From Corynebacterium renale (lineage in GTDB: Bacteria > Actinomycetota > Actinomycetes > Mycobacteriales > Mycobacteriaceae), in assembly GCF_002563965.1 (NCBI RefSeq), contig NZ_PDJF01000001.1, forward strand, positions 62,001 through 126,000: a DNA stretch of 64,000 nt, in the 5' to 3' direction. The notes under the pieces were generated by a model that worked only from the letters and a program-made list of their open reading frames with translations, had not been told where the DNA came from and made no database searches. Of the stretch, positions 31,739 to 40,880 are shown one piece after another. Positions within the stretch are counted from its first letter, which is position 1. Each line of letters begins with the position of its first letter. Made by a program: the position numbers and the translations under genes.

Positions 31739-32641
31739 TTATGTCCGCACGTAGAACCGCAGGGTAATCTGCGCAATCACACCGGCAAAAATCATGCCCA
31801 CCAGCGCCACGACCGGCATAACCACCCAAATGTCCGCTGTGGTGATGGGGGCTATGAGCTGCGCGTCGTACAGGCTGCGAAGCGCACGGTCCACCACGAA
31901 CTCCTTGCCCAAGAACAATCCGGCGGTGGCAAAAACACTACCAATCAGGGTGCTCAAGACGGCCTCAATAATGAACGGCCCCTGCGTGTACCAGCGGGAA
32001 GCACCCACCATGCGCATGATTGCCATCTCGTCGCGGCGGTTGTAGGCAGCGATCTGCACCATGTTCGCGATCAGGAAGATTGCAGCCAGCAACTGCACGC
32101 CAGCCAGGAGGAAGGTCGCATTGCGGATCGAATCCAGGTTGTCAGTTGCGCCGCGTAGGTCGTCGACCTGGTCCACAACATCGAGCACGTGCTCGTTGTC
32201 ACGGATCGGATCCAGTGGCGTGGTGTCCAGAGGATCAGTCAGGCGGACGTGAACAGCTGCGGGCAGCGCGTCCGACGAGGTCTCTTCGACCAGGCGCGGG
32301 TCCGTGTCCTTAAACACTTCGACGAACCGTTCGTAGGACTGCTGACGGGAGCGGTAGGTTACCGACTCCACGCCTTCTGCCCCATCGAGGGTATCCATCA
32401 CCTGACGGCACGCTTCGGAGGAACAGGTGTCGTCGTTTGCGGAGGTTTCCTCGTCGAACTGCACCATCACTTCGACGCGGTCCAGGTAGATATCTTTGGT
32501 GTCGGCGGTCATCTTGGTCACCAAGAAGCCGGTGGTCAGAAGTGCCAGCGAAATCGCGGTGGTGATCACCAGCGCGATGGTCATGGTGATGTTGCGGCCA
32601 AGCCCGCGCACAGCTTCTTTGAGTACGAAACCGAATTTCAT
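31739..32641 (-). CDS. ftsX: Cell-division ABC permease FtsX
   Basis: A 300-residue FtsX: one N-terminal helix (~20-45), a large exported domain (~50-175) with a close cysteine pair (TCSSEAC, ~80), then three helices with the family's YNRRDEMAIMRMVGAS cytoplasmic segment (~205-220). With FtsE it forms the complex that activates cell-wall hydrolases (such as RipC in mycobacteria) at the septum. It begins 27 bases after ftsE. The exported domain is where hydrolases dock. Confidence 0.92.
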   Translation of the reverse strand: MKFGFVLKEAVRGLGRNITMTIALVITTAISLALLTTGFLVTKMTADTKDIYLDRVEVMVQFDEETSANDDTCSSEACRQVMDTLDGAEGVESVTYRSRQQSYERFVEVFKDTDPRLVEETSSDALPAAVHVRLTDPLDTTPLDPIRDNEHVLDVVDQVDDLRGATDNLDSIRNATFLLAGVQLLAAIFLIANMVQIAAYNRRDEMAIMRMVGASRWYTQGPFIIEAVLSTLIGSVFATAGLFLGKEFVVDRALRSLYDAQLIAPITTADIWVVMPVVALVGMIFAGVIAQITLRFYVRT

Positions 32642-32668
32642 CGTAGTTCTCCTTTGTACGTGCGGGCT

Positions 32669-33358
32669 TTACAGGACGCTGCCGTAGACACCGTGGGCGT
32701 CGTCACGCACCAGGTCGCCGAGGTGCAACTCGATGACCCGGCGACGCATGTCATTGACGGCCCGAGAGTTGTGCGTACTCATCACGACGGTCGTGCCAGT
32801 GCGGTTAATCCGGCTGAGCAAGTTCATGATGCCGTCAGCGGTATCGGGGTCAAGGTTGCCTGTGGGCTCGTCGGCAAGCAGCACGAGGGGCCGGTTAACG
32901 AAGGCCCGCGCGATAGCGACGCGTTGCTGCTCACCGCCAGAGAGCTCACCAGGCATACGCGTGGCCTTGCTGGCCAGGCCAACCAGTTCCAGGGTTTCTG
33001 GCACTAATTGCGCGATGCGCTCCTTGCGCTCACCGATAACCTGCAGCGCAAAGGCAACATTGTCATACACGTTGAGTTTGGACAGGAGGCGGAAGTCCTG
33101 GAAGACGTATCCAATGCGGCGGCGCAGCTCATTAATCTGCTTGCCTTTGAGTGTGTTGACGTGGAAATCCCCGAGGTAAATGTCGCCTTCGGTGACGTTT
33201 TGTTCCCGGATCAGCAGTTCCAGGAACGTGGATTTACCCGAGCCCGACGGCCCGATGAGGAACACGAAATCGCCTTTATCAATGGTCAGCGAAATGTTGT
33301 TCAGCGCGGGTCGGGTCGAGGTCTTGTACACCTTGGTGACATTGTCAAACGTAATCAC
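32669..33358 (-). CDS. ftsE: Cell-division ATP-binding protein FtsE
   Basis: A 229-residue ABC ATPase with Walker A GPSGSGKS (~36-43), signature LSGGEQQR (~140), Walker B VLLADEP (~160-166) and the switch His in STHNS (~192). It hydrolyses ATP to drive FtsX. Start is GTG 33358. It is the middle gene of prfB-ftsE-ftsX-smpB. Regulation is not visible apart from a 107-bp gap after prfB which holds a copy of the iterated motif. Confidence 0.93.
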   Translation of the reverse strand: MITFDNVTKVYKTSTRPALNNISLTIDKGDFVFLIGPSGSGKSTFLELLIREQNVTEGDIYLGDFHVNTLKGKQINELRRRIGYVFQDFRLLSKLNVYDNVAFALQVIGERKERIAQLVPETLELVGLASKATRMPGELSGGEQQRVAIARAFVNRPLVLLADEPTGNLDPDTADGIMNLLSRINRTGTTVVMSTHNSRAVNDMRRRVIELHLGDLVRDDAHGVYGSVL

Positions 33359-33415
33359 TTAGACCACTCTAGTCACACAAACCTCAAGGGTGCACCTTTC
33401 CCAGGGTTTTCCTAT

Positions 33416-33426
33416 GCTTATCGACG
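33416..33426 (+). repeat. Intergenic copy of the iterated motif GCTTATCGACG
   Basis: Exact 11-mer in the ftsE-prfB gap, followed by TC (NC). Outside any gene. Confidence 0.75.
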
Positions 33427-33465
33427 TCCTCCCGGCCTACCCCCGCGCCGATATGACCTAGCCTT

Positions 33466-34566
33466 TTAACTTTCTTGCTGTGCCATCCGCCAGCGGATAC
33501 CTGACTCGAGGAATCCATCAATATCGCCGTCCAAAACCTTGGAGGGATCGCCTACCTCGTAGTTTGTACGCAAGTCCTTGACCATCTGGTACGGGTGAAG
33601 AACGTAGCTGCGCATCTGGTTACCCCAGGATGCGTTACCACCGGCACCCAGTGCATCGAGCTCAGCCTGCTCCTCCTGGCGCTTACGCTCCAAGAGTTTA
33701 GCCTGGAGGACGCGCATAGCCGAGGCCTTGTTTTGAATCTGCGATTTCTCATTCTGGCAGGTCACCACGATCCCCGTAGGGATGTGCGTCAGGCGCACGG
33801 CGGAATCCGTGGTGTTGACCGACTGGCCGCCAGGTCCGCTGGAGCGATACACATCCACGCGTACGTCCGCGTCGGGGATGTCGATCTTGTCCGTCTGCTC
33901 CACAACCGGTAGCACCTCAACCTCCGCGAAGGAAGTTTGGCGGCGGCCCTGGTTATCAAAAGGGCTGATCCGTACTAATCGGTGCGCACCCTGCTCTACC
34001 GAGAGTTGGCCGTACATGTAATCACCATGGACCACGAACGTCGCAGACTTAATGCCAGCTTCTTCCGCGTAGGAAATGTCGTAGACGTCTACCTTATGGC
34101 CGTGTTTTTCCGCCCAGCGGATGTACATGCGCATAAGCATTTCAGCCCAGTCGGCAGCATCGACACCCCCCGCGCCCGAGCGGATGTTAATCACGGCTTC
34201 GCGGTCGTCATAATCACCGGACAGCATGGTCGTCACTTCGAGGGCTTCAATAGCGGTGCGTAGCTCGGCGCGTTCGGCGTCGGCAAGCGCCTCACCGTCG
34301 GCTTCCTCTTCGGCGAGCTCGTACATGACCGGGAGGTCGTCGATACGCTGACGTAGTTCGGTGAGCTTGCGGACCTTCGCCTGAGTCGCAGATAGTTCAC
34401 TAGTTACCTGTTGCGCATGGTCCGGATCATCCCAGAGAGTGGGGTCCCCAGCCTGGGCTTCGAGTTCGCGGATGCGGGTACGCAAAGACTCCGGATCCAT
34501 CACCTTCTCGATCTCGGCGAGAGTGTGGTCGAGATCCTGCAAGTCAGAAGAAACATCAGCGCGCAT
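33466..34566 (-). CDS. prfB: Peptide chain release factor 2
   Basis: A 366-residue class I release factor. Seen: the SPF tripeptide that selects stop codons UGA/UAA ([10 protein letters not shown], ~201) and the GGQ motif ([10 protein letters not shown], ~243) that triggers peptide release. The reading frame is continuous from the start ATG, so the programmed +1 frameshift of E. coli prfB is absent here. TACTAT about eight bases before the ATG suggests a leaderless start. First gene of the prfB-ftsE-ftsX-smpB cluster. Confidence 0.95.
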   Translation of the reverse strand: MRADVSSDLQDLDHTLAEIEKVMDPESLRTRIRELEAQAGDPTLWDDPDHAQQVTSELSATQAKVRKLTELRQRIDDLPVMYELAEEEADGEALADAERAELRTAIEALEVTTMLSGDYDDREAVINIRSGAGGVDAADWAEMLMRMYIRWAEKHGHKVDVYDISYAEEAGIKSATFVVHGDYMYGQLSVEQGAHRLVRISPFDNQGRRQTSFAEVEVLPVVEQTDKIDIPDADVRVDVYRSSGPGGQSVNTTDSAVRLTHIPTGIVVTCQNEKSQIQNKASAMRVLQAKLLERKRQEEQAELDALGAGGNASWGNQMRSYVLHPYQMVKDLRTNYEVGDPSKVLDGDIDGFLESGIRWRMAQQES

Positions 34567-34628
34567 GCGTTAGATAGTACAGCCCCACTGGCTCTCCAGG
34601 TGCAGGCCGGTGGAAAGACACGCTGGGA

Positions 34629-34639
34629 CGTCGATAAGC
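34629..34639 (-). repeat. Intergenic copy of the iterated motif GCTTATCGACG
   Basis: CGTCGATAAGC on the plus strand in the prfB/membrane-protein gap, followed on the motif strand by TC (NC). Confidence 0.75.
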
Positions 34640-34642
34640 AGC

Positions 34643-35248
34643 TTAAGCGTCAACCCGTCCAGCGCTACGCCTATGCACCGCGCGCGCCACAGCGACCAAG
34701 AGCAAGCACGCGGGGTGAGTGACAATCCCCATGCCGACAATCAAGAAGAACCACCCGACTCCAAACATGTTTGCAGGATCCGGGTCCAGTACCCCAGCGA
34801 AATAATAGAATGCGGCGCTAAATCCTATGGTCATCATGCTCGCAACCAACCAACCCGGACCGTAGCGCCAGCCACTCCAGTGCAACAACACAATTGTTCC
34901 GATCAGCAGCCCCACAACTAAGACTGCGACGCCCGTATGCGAAGGAATGTGCTTCCACAACTCCCACTCCCACCTGGCGTCGGTCACGGCCATCTCCACA
35001 TACATCCATGCCCACGACACAAAACCTACGACGAACGCTGCGCCAGCTACCCCAAGCGGATGAGGTACGCGCGCAGGATCCTTGTAGTCGCCCGCGGCCG
35101 CTTGAGCAGGCCTACTGTCCCGCCAATCCGCTTCGGCCGAATAGACAAACCACGCGGTCCCCGCTGCAAGAGCGAAGGGGATGAGCAGTGGAAATCCCAC
35201 AAAATAGAGGGCTTTCAAAAATAATTTCGCTACTGGATTGAAGTCCAT
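34643..35248 (-). CDS. Multi-pass membrane protein, tandem paralogue A
   Basis: A 201-residue protein with four to five membrane helices. I do not recognise a named family. It is homologous to the gene just upstream: both share a W-x-YGP motif, VGWxFLIVGM, and a CLxxVA helix near the C-terminus. The start ATG (35248) overlaps the paralogue stop in TAATG, so the pair is translationally coupled. The function is unknown; two paralogues with unlike tails suggest a complex. Confidence 0.65.
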   Translation of the reverse strand: MDFNPVAKLFLKALYFVGFPLLIPFALAAGTAWFVYSAEADWRDSRPAQAAAGDYKDPARVPHPLGVAGAAFVVGFVSWAWMYVEMAVTDARWEWELWKHIPSHTGVAVLVVGLLIGTIVLLHWSGWRYGPGWLVASMMTIGFSAAFYYFAGVLDPDPANMFGVGWFFLIVGMGIVTHPACLLLVAVARAVHRRSAGRVDA

Positions 35249-35892
35249 TACATACCCCGGCCTTCCGGAGCAGAACCGCCTTCAGCTGAGTCCGGGCCTG
35301 GCTGCGGATACCCGCCCGGAGCGCGGCGCGCGGAACCTTTGGCCGCGACAGCGATAAGACACACGAGGTTCGCCACGACCGCCATGCCTACGATAAGGAA
35401 TAGCCAGCCAACAAGATACAGTCCATCAGCATACGGCTGCAGCGCACCGAAGAGGAGAAACACCGTAGCCGCGCCAGAGGTGAGCATCCCCGCGATCATG
35501 CACGCAGGCCCGTACGTCCATTTGGTCCACCGCAACAGGTAAAAAGCCGCGACAAGCAGAACGATTACCATCAGCGCGACACCCGAGTATAAGGAAACCT
35601 CCCCGTACCACAGCGGCGGCGGGTCAGAGACCGGGATAAGCAAGGTGACCAGTCCACCGAGCAGGGCGCCGACCCACGACACGGCCCCGGCGACCCACGC
35701 CACGACTCCGACGGCTACTGCCCGTGGGCGCTGTGGCGGCTGGGGCGAGGTATAACCGTGGGCAGCGAGCAGTTCTGCTTTCGCCTCCCACGACTTACGT
35801 TCCGATCTATACGCGATCCAGCTAACGAATACCGTTACCAGGACGGGTAACAGGATGAGTACCCCGTGAAGTATAAAGAAATACAGGTTCAT
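35248..35892 (-). CDS. Multi-pass membrane protein, tandem paralogue B
   Basis: A 214-residue protein with an N-terminal helix, a short polar loop rich in Pro and Arg, and three further helices; the tail is Gly/Pro/Ala-rich. It is the first of the tandem pair and shares the LxWxxWxYGP and VGWLFLIVGM segments with paralogue A. No catalytic motif is seen. The 286-bp region upstream holds its promoter and that of the IMPase gene. Confidence 0.65.
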   Translation of the reverse strand: MNLYFFILHGVLILLPVLVTVFVSWIAYRSERKSWEAKAELLAAHGYTSPQPPQRPRAVAVGVVAWVAGAVSWVGALLGGLVTLLIPVSDPPPLWYGEVSLYSGVALMVIVLLVAAFYLLRWTKWTYGPACMIAGMLTSGAATVFLLFGALQPYADGLYLVGWLFLIVGMAVVANLVCLIAVAAKGSARRAPGGYPQPGPDSAEGGSAPEGRGM

Positions 35893-36178
35893 GGCAGACC
35901 TCTGCAGTGTTGTATCGGGTTCTGTGGCACCCGTTATTGAAAGTTATGTTCACAAAAGAGTAATCGGAATGAATGTTCTGGCGCGAAACTTGCCGCATCC
36001 CAATGAGCGTTTCCCAGGTCAATGTTGTTACCGGACCACCCCCGTGCTACCCCATGTATGACCATTGCCAACTATCCATAGTGGCTCTTTTCTGCTTCTA
36101 CCCCTGACAAGGTTCGCCACCCCCACGCCCGTCCCGCAGGTGTGGTGAAACCTCCAACGGCAGGGCACAATAGTGTCC

Positions 36179-37027
36179 ATGAGTGAACCTGCTGCAGATT
36201 TTGACCAGATGCTGGCTGCAATCATTAAGACGTTTGCGGTCGCACACACCGAAGATTCCGACGAACACCTTGCCCAAGCGCTAGTGTTCAACGCCGGCCG
36301 TTTAGCCTGGCGGATGCGCGAATCCGGGGTCACTACTGAGCAAAAGACGAACATTTCCGACGTCGTCACCGAAGCCGATCGCGCCGCCGAACGTTTCGTG
36401 GCCGGAGCTCTGGAAATTCTACGCCCCAAAGATGGGATCCTTGGCGAAGAAGGAGCCGCCCGGGAATCGCAGTCCGGCAAAACATGGGTCATCGATCCTG
36501 TTGACGGCACCTACAACTTTGTCGCAGGTTCTGACTACTGGTGCTCTGCACTAGCCCTGGTTAAGGGCGACCCACACTCCCCCGATGAGCTTCTCTTCGG
36601 TGCCGTCCACCGTCCCGCTATGGGATACACCTGGTTCGGCGGGCCGAAGATTCCAACCACCCGCGACGGCAAAGAGGTTCACGCCCAAGCTGACACCCCG
36701 TTAGATCACGCGAGCGTAGCCACCTACCTCCACCCGACGTGGATGCAGGTCGACGCAGTGCGGAAAGCCTGGATCAAAGCTGTTCAACAGGCTGCCACCG
36801 TGCGCATGCTCTGCTCAGGGTCCGTGGATATGTCTGGCGTCGCCGACGGCACGTGGAGCGCGTGGGTCCAGCACAGCGTTCCCGCTTGGGATTGGCTTCC
36901 AGGCCGAGCACTCGTCGAAGGCGCCGGTGGAACCACCGAGGAGGTCGAGTCCCACGGCGTGGTGTGGCGCATCGCCGGAAATAAGCAGTCCGTAGCGGAA
37001 ATCGCCGCCCACCTGCGCGAAGCGTAA
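36179..37027 (+). CDS. Inositol-monophosphatase-family protein
   Basis: A 282-residue metal-dependent phosphatase of the IMPase family. Seen: VTEADRAAE (~64), LGEEG (~88-92), WVIDPVDGTYNF (~103-114), and the late WDWLPG (~236-241), the metal-binding set. It precedes hisN by 21 bases, as in C. glutamicum where hisN has an IMPase-like neighbour. GGCACAAT lies upstream (36164-36170) and the ATG at 36179 was chosen (GTG 36173 is an alternative); a leaderless start is likely. Substrate is not fixed. Confidence 0.85.
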   Translation: MSEPAADFDQMLAAIIKTFAVAHTEDSDEHLAQALVFNAGRLAWRMRESGVTTEQKTNISDVVTEADRAAERFVAGALEILRPKDGILGEEGAARESQSGKTWVIDPVDGTYNFVAGSDYWCSALALVKGDPHSPDELLFGAVHRPAMGYTWFGGPKIPTTRDGKEVHAQADTPLDHASVATYLHPTWMQVDAVRKAWIKAVQQAATVRMLCSGSVDMSGVADGTWSAWVQHSVPAWDWLPGRALVEGAGGTTEEVESHGVVWRIAGNKQSVAEIAAHLREA

Positions 37028-37048
37028 CAACAACCAAGGAGCATGAAC

Positions 37049-37828
37049 ATGTCTAATACTGATCTTGAACTGGCACTTTCCCTGGCAGACATCGCCGATG
37101 CCATCACAATGCCCCGTTTCGAAGCCAGCGACCTGAAGGTGAAGTCGAAGCCGGATATGACTCCCGTCTCTGAGGCCGACCTAGCCACCGAAGAGAAATT
37201 ACGCGCGGAGCTTAAGCGCTGCCGCCCCGACGACGCCATCCTGGGCGAAGAGTTCGGCGGCGACGTAGAAAAGGTTGGCCGCCAATGGGTCATCGACCCC
37301 ATCGACGGCACTAAAAATTACGTCCGCGGGGTCCCCGTCTGGGCGACCCTTATTTCTTTGCTTATCGACGGCGTCCCCGTCGTCGGCGTGGTCTCTGCCC
37401 CGGCACTCGGCAAGCGTTGGTACGCAGCCCAGGGCGAGGGAGCGTGGCGCACTTTCCAGGGTGGGACCCCGAAGCGCCTGCACGTTTCTGAGGTGGACGA
37501 TCTGGCAGACGCTTCCCTTTCCTTCTCCTCCCTGTCGGGTTGGAAGGACCGTGGTCTGCGCGAGAATTTCGTAGAGCTTACAGATAAAACCTGGCGCCTG
37601 CGCGGTTACGGTGATTTCTTCTCCTACGTCCTCGTCGCCGAAGGCGCAGTAGATATTGCCGCCGAGCCGGAGGTTTCGTTGTGGGATCTCGCGGCTTTGG
37701 ATTGTGTGGTGCGTGAAGCTGGTGGCCGGTTTACGTCGTTAATCGGTGAAGACGGTCCGCATGGCGGTGACGCCGTGGCCACGAATGGGCTGCTCCACGA
37801 GGAAGTCGTCAAGCAGCTCGGGGCATAA
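37049..37828 (+). CDS. hisN: Histidinol-phosphate phosphatase (IMPase type)
   Basis: A 259-residue HisN-type phosphatase. Seen: [13 protein letters not shown] (~40), LGEEFGG (~67-73), [15 protein letters not shown] (~83-97) and [15 protein letters not shown] (~210-224). It removes phosphate from histidinol-phosphate, the penultimate step of histidine synthesis in corynebacteria and mycobacteria (Rv3137 type). Start ATG 37049 has AAGGAG seven bases upstream; the earlier ATG at 37043 is only one base from it. The gene ends at a strong terminator. Confidence 0.88.
   Translation: MSNTDLELALSLADIADAITMPRFEASDLKVKSKPDMTPVSEADLATEEKLRAELKRCRPDDAILGEEFGGDVEKVGRQWVIDPIDGTKNYVRGVPVWATLISLLIDGVPVVGVVSAPALGKRWYAAQGEGAWRTFQGGTPKRLHVSEVDDLADASLSFSSLSGWKDRGLRENFVELTDKTWRLRGYGDFFSYVLVAEGAVDIAAEPEVSLWDLAALDCVVREAGGRFTSLIGEDGPHGGDAVATNGLLHEEVVKQLGA
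37360..37370 (+). repeat. Coding copy of the iterated motif inside hisN
   Basis: Exact GCTTATCGACG followed by GC (NC), reading Leu-Ile-Asp. One of eleven copies found inside genes; the reading frame used differs between genes, so codon usage alone does not explain them. Confidence 0.7.
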
Positions 37829-37831
37829 AAA

Positions 37832-37856
37832 ATGCCGGGCCGCCCGGGCCCGGCAT
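37832..37856. terminator. Bidirectional terminator between hisN and the protease
   Basis: ATGCCGGGC (37832-37840) pairs with GCCCGGCAT (37848-37856), preceded by an A-run and followed by the protease gene end. Works for both convergent genes. Confidence 0.85.
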
Positions 37857-37865
37857 CACGGTGCT

Positions 37866-38966
37866 TTATTTTTGCACGTAGGGGGTGAATCCGTACCCGA
37901 CCGCGGTAGCGTCACCTTGGTTGAGCTGGCGGATTACGTTATCCATGGCAAATGAAACCACCGGCATGTGGAAAACTCCCTGGAGCGGGGAACGAGAAAC
38001 CAGTGCCGGGTTGGCCCACAGGCCACCGTCAACAACACCGACTACGTGGTTGCCACGCATAACCGGGGCACCCGAATCGCCCTGCATTGCCGCCATGTGG
38101 GAAGTGGACTGCAAACCACTACCCAGAAGCGTATAACCGCAGGTCCACCCGGTTGCCACGCCGAACTTGCACACGCGGTCGCCCGTGGTCGCTGCCCCGC
38201 CAACGCCATCGACTTTGACACCGTTGTAGTTGTCGGTCAACACGGTATTAGAGCCGAATTCAATGACGGAAAACGGCGCACCCGACCCGCCACGTACAAC
38301 AGTTCCCGCTGGGCCGACGGTAACGGCATCCGCAGAACGCACCTCTTGGCCCACCGTGCCGCAGTGGCCAACAGTCAGGCCCACTTTGCGGCCTTGGGCG
38401 TCCGTGCCAACTGCAGTAAGGGTGCACAGGCTGTGCTTCCCCAAATAGATCGGGGTGCCTGCACCGAAGAGTGCTTTACCTTGGCGTTCTGCGGCTACCG
38501 ACTCCTGTGGTACACGCGGCGCGTCATAGTAGCTGCCCGGCGCCCGGTGCAAAACGGGGCCACTTCCTGGTGCTTTACCTGCAAGAACCTGGCTGACGGG
38601 ATCATTAGTCCAGGTGTAGTTAGGGTAATTAAGCAGCGGGTCGGTGACGTGCTTGCTGGCTTCCCCCAAGCTTTCGAACTGGACGCGGGACTGATTTACT
38701 GCATCCTGGACGCGGTTCTGGACGTCGGTGACCACCCGGTCTGCTTCCATGAGCACGTCCGTCGGGAGCTCTGGGGCCTCAATGCCCACGCTGGAGAGCT
38801 GTGCACGCGCCTGATTCAGCGCGTCCGTCACGGGACCGCGCTGGATCTCCTGCGCATCGTGGCCCTGTGTGGTTGTGGCGTTTTCTGCTGCAGTCGCTGG
38901 CACGGTGCCCAACGCCACTACTGCCGCGCACACTGTAGCTGCTAGTGTGCCGACCTTACTTTTCAT
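37866..38966 (-). CDS. Secreted chymotrypsin-like serine protease
   Basis: A 366-residue exported protein: signal peptide (~1-26, ending PATA-AE), a ~120-residue helical propeptide-like region with Gln/Val-rich helices, then an S1-fold domain with VGHCG (catalytic His ~199), an Asp in the VIEFGSNTVLTDN segment (~238-250), and QGDSGAPV (catalytic Ser ~295). Conserved cysteines (SLCTL/GHCG and RVCKF/GWTCGY) suggest disulfides. A secreted peptidase of unknown target; it could cleave host or cell-surface proteins. Isolated on the minus strand with its own upstream region carrying a tandem repeat. Confidence 0.85.
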   Translation of the reverse strand: MKSKVGTLAATVCAAVVALGTVPATAAENATTTQGHDAQEIQRGPVTDALNQARAQLSSVGIEAPELPTDVLMEADRVVTDVQNRVQDAVNQSRVQFESLGEASKHVTDPLLNYPNYTWTNDPVSQVLAGKAPGSGPVLHRAPGSYYDAPRVPQESVAAERQGKALFGAGTPIYLGKHSLCTLTAVGTDAQGRKVGLTVGHCGTVGQEVRSADAVTVGPAGTVVRGGSGAPFSVIEFGSNTVLTDNYNGVKVDGVGGAATTGDRVCKFGVATGWTCGYTLLGSGLQSTSHMAAMQGDSGAPVMRGNHVVGVVDGGLWANPALVSRSPLQGVFHMPVVSFAMDNVIRQLNQGDATAVGYGFTPYVQK

Positions 38967-39472
38967 GTATTACCGCTACCCTTTCCGCGTTATGCCCCGG
39001 TTGTCCCGTGCGCACCATCCGCCCCATCTGTAATCGCAAATTATCACCATCATGCCACGAATATGGGCAGAATATTGCTTTATCCATGTCGCGGGGTTAC
39101 ACCCACCGCTACACCCACCGTTACACCCACCGCTACGCCCACGCACGACGGCCGCAATATCTGGTTGCTCGCTATGTTTTTAGCCACACTTTCTTGATTT
39201 AGTTGAGTTAAGTGAGCTTTCAGATTTTCGTCCCACAGTCCAGGACGACCTATCACGCCACGTTGAAGCACTTCACACTCGAGGGGGCAAAGCAACGCAC
39301 TTCACATTCCATGATGAGACTCACAGAAGTGCAGGTAAGCGATGTGCGCTCCGAACACACAGCGTTGAGCGGCAACAAAGAGAACACTATTCTTATTTAT
39401 CGCAGACCGTCTCTGAGTCCGGCACACACTTCTCAGCCGGCTAGGTCTCACAGTGGAAGAAAGGGAACGCCC
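38967..39472. other. 506-bp intergenic region upstream of the protease and the 95-aa gene
   Basis: No credible gene is seen. It contains the protease promoter/leader (GGAAAGGG ribosome site just before its ATG), the tandem repeat at 39097-39144, and the promoter of the divergent 95-residue gene. Confidence 0.6.
39097..39144. repeat. 12-bp tandem repeat, about four copies
   Basis: TTACACCCACCG, CTACACCCACCG, TTACACCCACCG and CTACGCCCACGC stand head to tail, 12 bp each. Copies 1 and 3 are identical, and copy 4 is degenerate. They lie about 130-180 bp upstream of the protease start. Confidence 0.85.
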
Positions 39473-39760
39473 ATGGTTCATCGCTTCGCCAACGCAGTGA
39501 ATAATCTCGCCGCCGCGCGCTACGTCGATATCAGTGACCGCTCCCTCTACCTAGATTCGGTGGAAAGCTTGGCCGAAGAGCTCAGTTTCCATATCACGCG
39601 CCTGGGAATCGACTTCAACGACGTCGTCGAGAAAGCCACCGAATACCCGGACCTTCCGCCTAATCTCGAAGCGGGACTCGTCGCATGTATTGAAGCCCTG
39701 CGCGGGCGCGTTAAACAGCCCCCTCAACCGGATGATGCGGTCCCGGCCCCGGAGCCCTAA
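39473..39760 (+). CDS. Hypothetical soluble protein, 95 aa
   Basis: A 95-residue acidic helical protein, with a proline-rich tail (PPQPDDAVPAPEP). I recognise no domain. The ATG at 39473 has AAGGGAACG upstream, so it was chosen over the long frame from 39212. Stop lies six bases from that of the convergent MscS gene. Confidence 0.6.
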   Translation: MVHRFANAVNNLAAARYVDISDRSLYLDSVESLAEELSFHITRLGIDFNDVVEKATEYPDLPPNLEAGLVACIEALRGRVKQPPQPDDAVPAPEP

Positions 39761-39766
39761 CTGGCG

Positions 39767-40690
39767 TTAATCCTGTTCCCCCAAGTCCACTTCGAGGGTA
39801 TCGGGAACGAGCGCAACATCGTCGACGCCAGCTAGGCGGTGGTAAACATCGCGCCAGACTCGGGTCTTTGCGCCGCCAATATCGTTTTGGTGCGCTAGGA
39901 AACGCATCGTCACGGTGATACCTTGCCCGTCCATATCCAGGGTGATGGTTGGCGTTGCCGACTCAGTGCAGTACACACCCGCGCGTTCTTCGAGGGTTTC
40001 GCGGGTCAGGATTTCAGCATCCGGAGCTTCCTCATCCTTATCGGAGTTTTGCGCATTGATCAGGCGCGCTACCTCCCGTTCGCCGGCCTGGGTGAGAATC
40101 TTTTCAGCTTTGTCTAGGTTGTGCTCGTGGGCGATGGGCAGGGCTATTTCGATCCACACGAATGGGAATTCATCGCGCGTCACGGCGAAAGTACCGCTCA
40201 GGATTTTCGAGTTCGGGATAGAGACAATCCGCCCGGTTGGTGTAGCGGTGCTCAGCCAGCCTTCTACCTCTTGCACCTGCGTGTGCAGCGGGCCTATGGC
40301 GTGCACGATTCCGCGAATCTCACCTACCTCGACGCGATCGCCAGAGTCGAAGGGTGCCTGGGAGGTGATGTAGAAGAAGGCAAAAAGATCGTTGACCAGA
40401 TCTTTCATCGCCAGGAAGACGATCGCGATGACGATGACCGCAGAGATCACAATCGCACCCGTCACGTTGAACCACACGAGCAGCACCGCCACCAGCGCCA
40501 GAAAACCGAAAAGGGCCGTCGCAACGTGAGTCCACCTGATGACGTTGATTTCCTTTTGGGCAATCTTTCGAACCAAATAACGGGCACTGCGCCGCAGCGC
40601 AATGAATGCCAGCACGATTGCCAGGGTGATCAGCAGCTTGATTCCAACGTTTTCCGTGTCGGCGAAGAAGTCCTGAATATTATCTACCAT
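39767..40690 (-). CDS. Small-conductance mechanosensitive channel (MscS family)
   Basis: A 307-residue MscS-family channel: two to three membrane helices (~18-95), the third lining the pore (AIVISAVIVIAIVFLAMKDLV), then a beta domain with PFDSGDRVEVGEIRGIVHAIG (~113-133) and SIPNSKIL (~160), the hallmarks of MscS. It opens when the membrane is stretched, releasing osmolytes. The ATG at 40690 was chosen over a longer frame to 40888 that overlaps the lldD regulatory region. Confidence 0.88.
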   Translation of the reverse strand: MVDNIQDFFADTENVGIKLLITLAIVLAFIALRRSARYLVRKIAQKEINVIRWTHVATALFGFLALVAVLLVWFNVTGAIVISAVIVIAIVFLAMKDLVNDLFAFFYITSQAPFDSGDRVEVGEIRGIVHAIGPLHTQVQEVEGWLSTATPTGRIVSIPNSKILSGTFAVTRDEFPFVWIEIALPIAHEHNLDKAEKILTQAGEREVARLINAQNSDKDEEAPDAEILTRETLEERAGVYCTESATPTITLDMDGQGITVTMRFLAHQNDIGGAKTRVWRDVYHRLAGVDDVALVPDTLEVDLGEQD

Positions 40691-40750
40691 GGGCGCACCT
40701 CGTCTTTGGGTCGTCGTGAAGCCTAAAACTCCAGTATGGCATCTTTTCAT

Positions 40751-40761
40751 GCTTATCGACG
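40751..40761 (+). repeat. Intergenic copy of the iterated motif GCTTATCGACG
   Basis: Exact 11-mer between mscS and lldD, followed by CC (NC). Confidence 0.75.
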
Positions 40762-40802
40762 CCCCTCCGGCCCGACAACGCAGAGCCGAGAAAAAACGTG
40801 AT

Positions 40803-40859
40803 TTAGGTTGCACCCCATTTACTAGACCATAGTACAAGCGTAAGGTTAGGCTACCCTGC
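40803..40859 (+). promoter_or_regulatory. lldD promoter with a strong DtxR-like box
   Basis: TAAGGTTAGGCTACCCTGC (40841-40859) matches 16 of 19 positions of the DtxR consensus. Upstream, a -35-like TTGCAC (40808-40813) and -10-like TAGTAC (40830-40835) are 16 bp apart, so the box would cover the transcription start. A second half-site TTAGGTT (40803-40809) overlaps the -35. The arrangement suggests iron-dependent repression. Confidence 0.6.
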
Positions 40860-40880
40860 CAATCAAGCGAAGGAGTAACG

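Noticed and set aside
33416..33426. DnaA-box reading of the iterated motif (TTATCGACG versus TTATCCACA)
   Set aside because: Two mismatches in the nine-base core at every copy, and copies are dispersed and not clustered as in an origin.
33466..34566. Programmed frameshift in prfB
   Set aside because: The frame is continuous from start to stop with no internal UGA near codon 26.
37968..38945. A 325-residue plus-strand open frame antisense to the serine protease
   Set aside because: Cys/His/Arg-rich shadow translation of a well-supported protease gene.
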